This document shows positions 63,266 through 64,000 of a stretch of DNA of 64,000 nt, piece after piece; position 1 is the first letter of the stretch, and each line of letters opens with the position of its first letter. Under the pieces are notes generated by a model, which was not told the DNA's origin, made no database searches, and was given only the letters and a program-made list of their open reading frames with translations. The DNA lies in assembly GCA_001664505.1 (NCBI GenBank), contig CP011806.1, positions 4,904,494-4,968,493 of the forward strand. Reading direction: 5' to 3'. The stretch comes from Acidobacteria bacterium Mor1. Its GTDB lineage: Bacteria > Acidobacteriota > Polarisedimenticolia > Polarisedimenticolales > Polarisedimenticolaceae. Position numbers and translations under genes: made by a program.

Positions 63266-63898
63266 TCACTCCCAGACGGGGAGATTGCCCTCGTCGGCGA
63301 GCTGCTCCATGGACCGGTTGAGCTCCGCCATGAACCGGTCCCGGTCGTCGGAGCCGTGGATCGGTTCGCCGACGAACACGTCGCAGAAGAAGGGCACCAG
63401 CAGCGCCTCACCTCGGGGCAGCGCCTTGCCCAGCCCGTGAAGGAACACCGGCGTTACCGGGATCTCCGGGTGGGCCGCCGCCAGATGTGAGATGCCCCGC
63501 TTGAGTTCGGCCATGGATTCGGGCTCACCCCGGGTGCCCTCGGGGAACAGCACCACGATGTCCCCGGCCGCCAGGGCGCGGTGGGCTCCCTCGAGCAGCT
63601 TCTCCCGGGGGGTGCCCCCCTTTCGATCGACGGGCAGGATGCCGATCATGTTGCGGGAGAACCAGGCCATCAGACGGTTGGACAGGAAATAGTCGGCGGC
63701 GGCGACCGGCCGGATCCGGCGCAGCAGGCGCAGGGGGAACAGAGTCATCAACACCAGAGTGTCGAGATGGCTGTTGTGGTTGGCCACCACGATCGCCGGG
63801 CCGCTGCTCGGCAGCCGCTCCCGGTGACGCACGTTGAGGCCCAGCAGGACCAGCACCACCGGCCGGACGATCAACAGAAAGAAGGCGATCTTCCACAC
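63266..63898 (-). CDS. plsC: 1-acyl-sn-glycerol-3-phosphate acyltransferase, PlsC-like
   Basis: The 210-residue protein has the acyltransferase motifs HxxxxD as HNSHLD in VVANHNSHLDT, the second block GILPVDRKGGTP, FPEGTRGEP and a Pro-containing fourth block (VTPVFLHGLGKALPRGE). An N-terminal membrane helix (WKIAFFLLIVRPVVLVLLGL) anchors it to the inner membrane, where it should make phosphatidic acid or a related lipid. GTG at 63898 has AGGAG upstream. A partial gene ends 19 bases before it on the same strand. Confidence 0.92.
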   Translation of the reverse strand: MWKIAFFLLIVRPVVLVLLGLNVRHRERLPSSGPAIVVANHNSHLDTLVLMTLFPLRLLRRIRPVAAADYFLSNRLMAWFSRNMIGILPVDRKGGTPREKLLEGAHRALAAGDIVVLFPEGTRGEPESMAELKRGISHLAAAHPEIPVTPVFLHGLGKALPRGEALLVPFFCDVFVGEPIHGSDDRDRFMAELNRSMEQLADEGNLPVWE

Positions 63899-63917
63899 GG
63901 TGCCGCTGGTGCTCCTC

Positions 63918-64000
63918 TACATGCCGGCTAGCGCAGCAAGCGCCGATTCGGCGCCGCCGTCCTGCCGCTCACCGGTGAGTTGGCGATCGGTCGGGCCGCA
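63918..64000 (-). CDS. C-terminal end of a gene entering from the right edge
   Basis: The minus strand is open from the right edge to a TAG at 63920-63918, giving a tail of about 26 residues ending SALAALAGM. It would stop 19 bases before plsC and could be an operon partner. The piece is too short for any identification. Confidence 0.35.

Overview
The window is a 64-kb, GC-rich, gene-dense piece of bacterial chromosome. It has no rRNA, tRNA, CRISPR array, insertion sequence or phage gene that I can see. The gene content suggests Acidobacteriota, perhaps Thermoanaerobaculia-like: an ECF sigma factor of the acidobacterial type next to a Ser/Thr kinase, two large receptor-like kinases, many exported proteins with PD40, YVTN, BNR, thrombospondin-3 or beta-helix repeats, M56 and M48 peptidases, and a two-heme YVTN protein. 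This assignment is inference from content; no marker gene in the window settles it.

Left part (1-15.4 kb): a PD40 secreted protein (cut by the edge); a divergent thiC with a TPP riboswitch; an ExbD-type protein; a candidate structured RNA with its own promoter and terminator (5063-5302); a secreted class-C beta-lactamase-like hydrolase; a tightly overlapping four-gene ABC cluster resembling AttEFGH, followed by a DUF72 gene; a BLUF photoreceptor; and a short run of small genes. In that run one reading frame (14204-14617) is interrupted by a single TGA followed by a SECIS-like hairpin. It is the best candidate for an unrecognised selenoprotein and overlaps a secreted acetolactate-decarboxylase-like gene.

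Middle (15.4-47.8 kb): a YVTN/di-heme fusion, an ankyrin protein, TrkH, several small unknown proteins, a BNR/GEVED/TSP3 protein, a TPR protein, then a PD40 kinase co-transcribed with a sigma-54 activator. The activator gene is divergent from a triple-repeat secreted protein that has a textbook -24/-12 promoter and upstream dyads, so activator and target lie side by side. Next come a PQQ-type propeller, a parallel beta-helix protein, a DUF6265-like protein, a metalloprotease lipoprotein, a TSP3/heparinase-like lyase, and an ECF sigma factor plus kinase/FGE pair.

Right part (47.8-64 kb): an acyl-CoA synthetase divergent from a BlaI repressor, M56 receptor peptidase (with ankyrin repeats as the C-terminal domain) and S41-like protein, with clear operator dyads; a TetR regulator with a membrane/SRPBCC protein and two near-identical palindromic operators flanking the promoter; the classic tesA / ybbA-ybbP arrangement; LolA-like and other small exported proteins; an M48 peptidase; and PlsC at the right edge. 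Most convergent gene pairs share a GC-rich hairpin between their stop codons.

Functionally the window is dominated by the cell envelope and secretion: about half of the genes have signal peptides, lipoboxes or membrane segments, and at least five local regulators (sigma-54 activator, ECF sigma, BlaI, TetR, TPP riboswitch) act on neighbouring genes.
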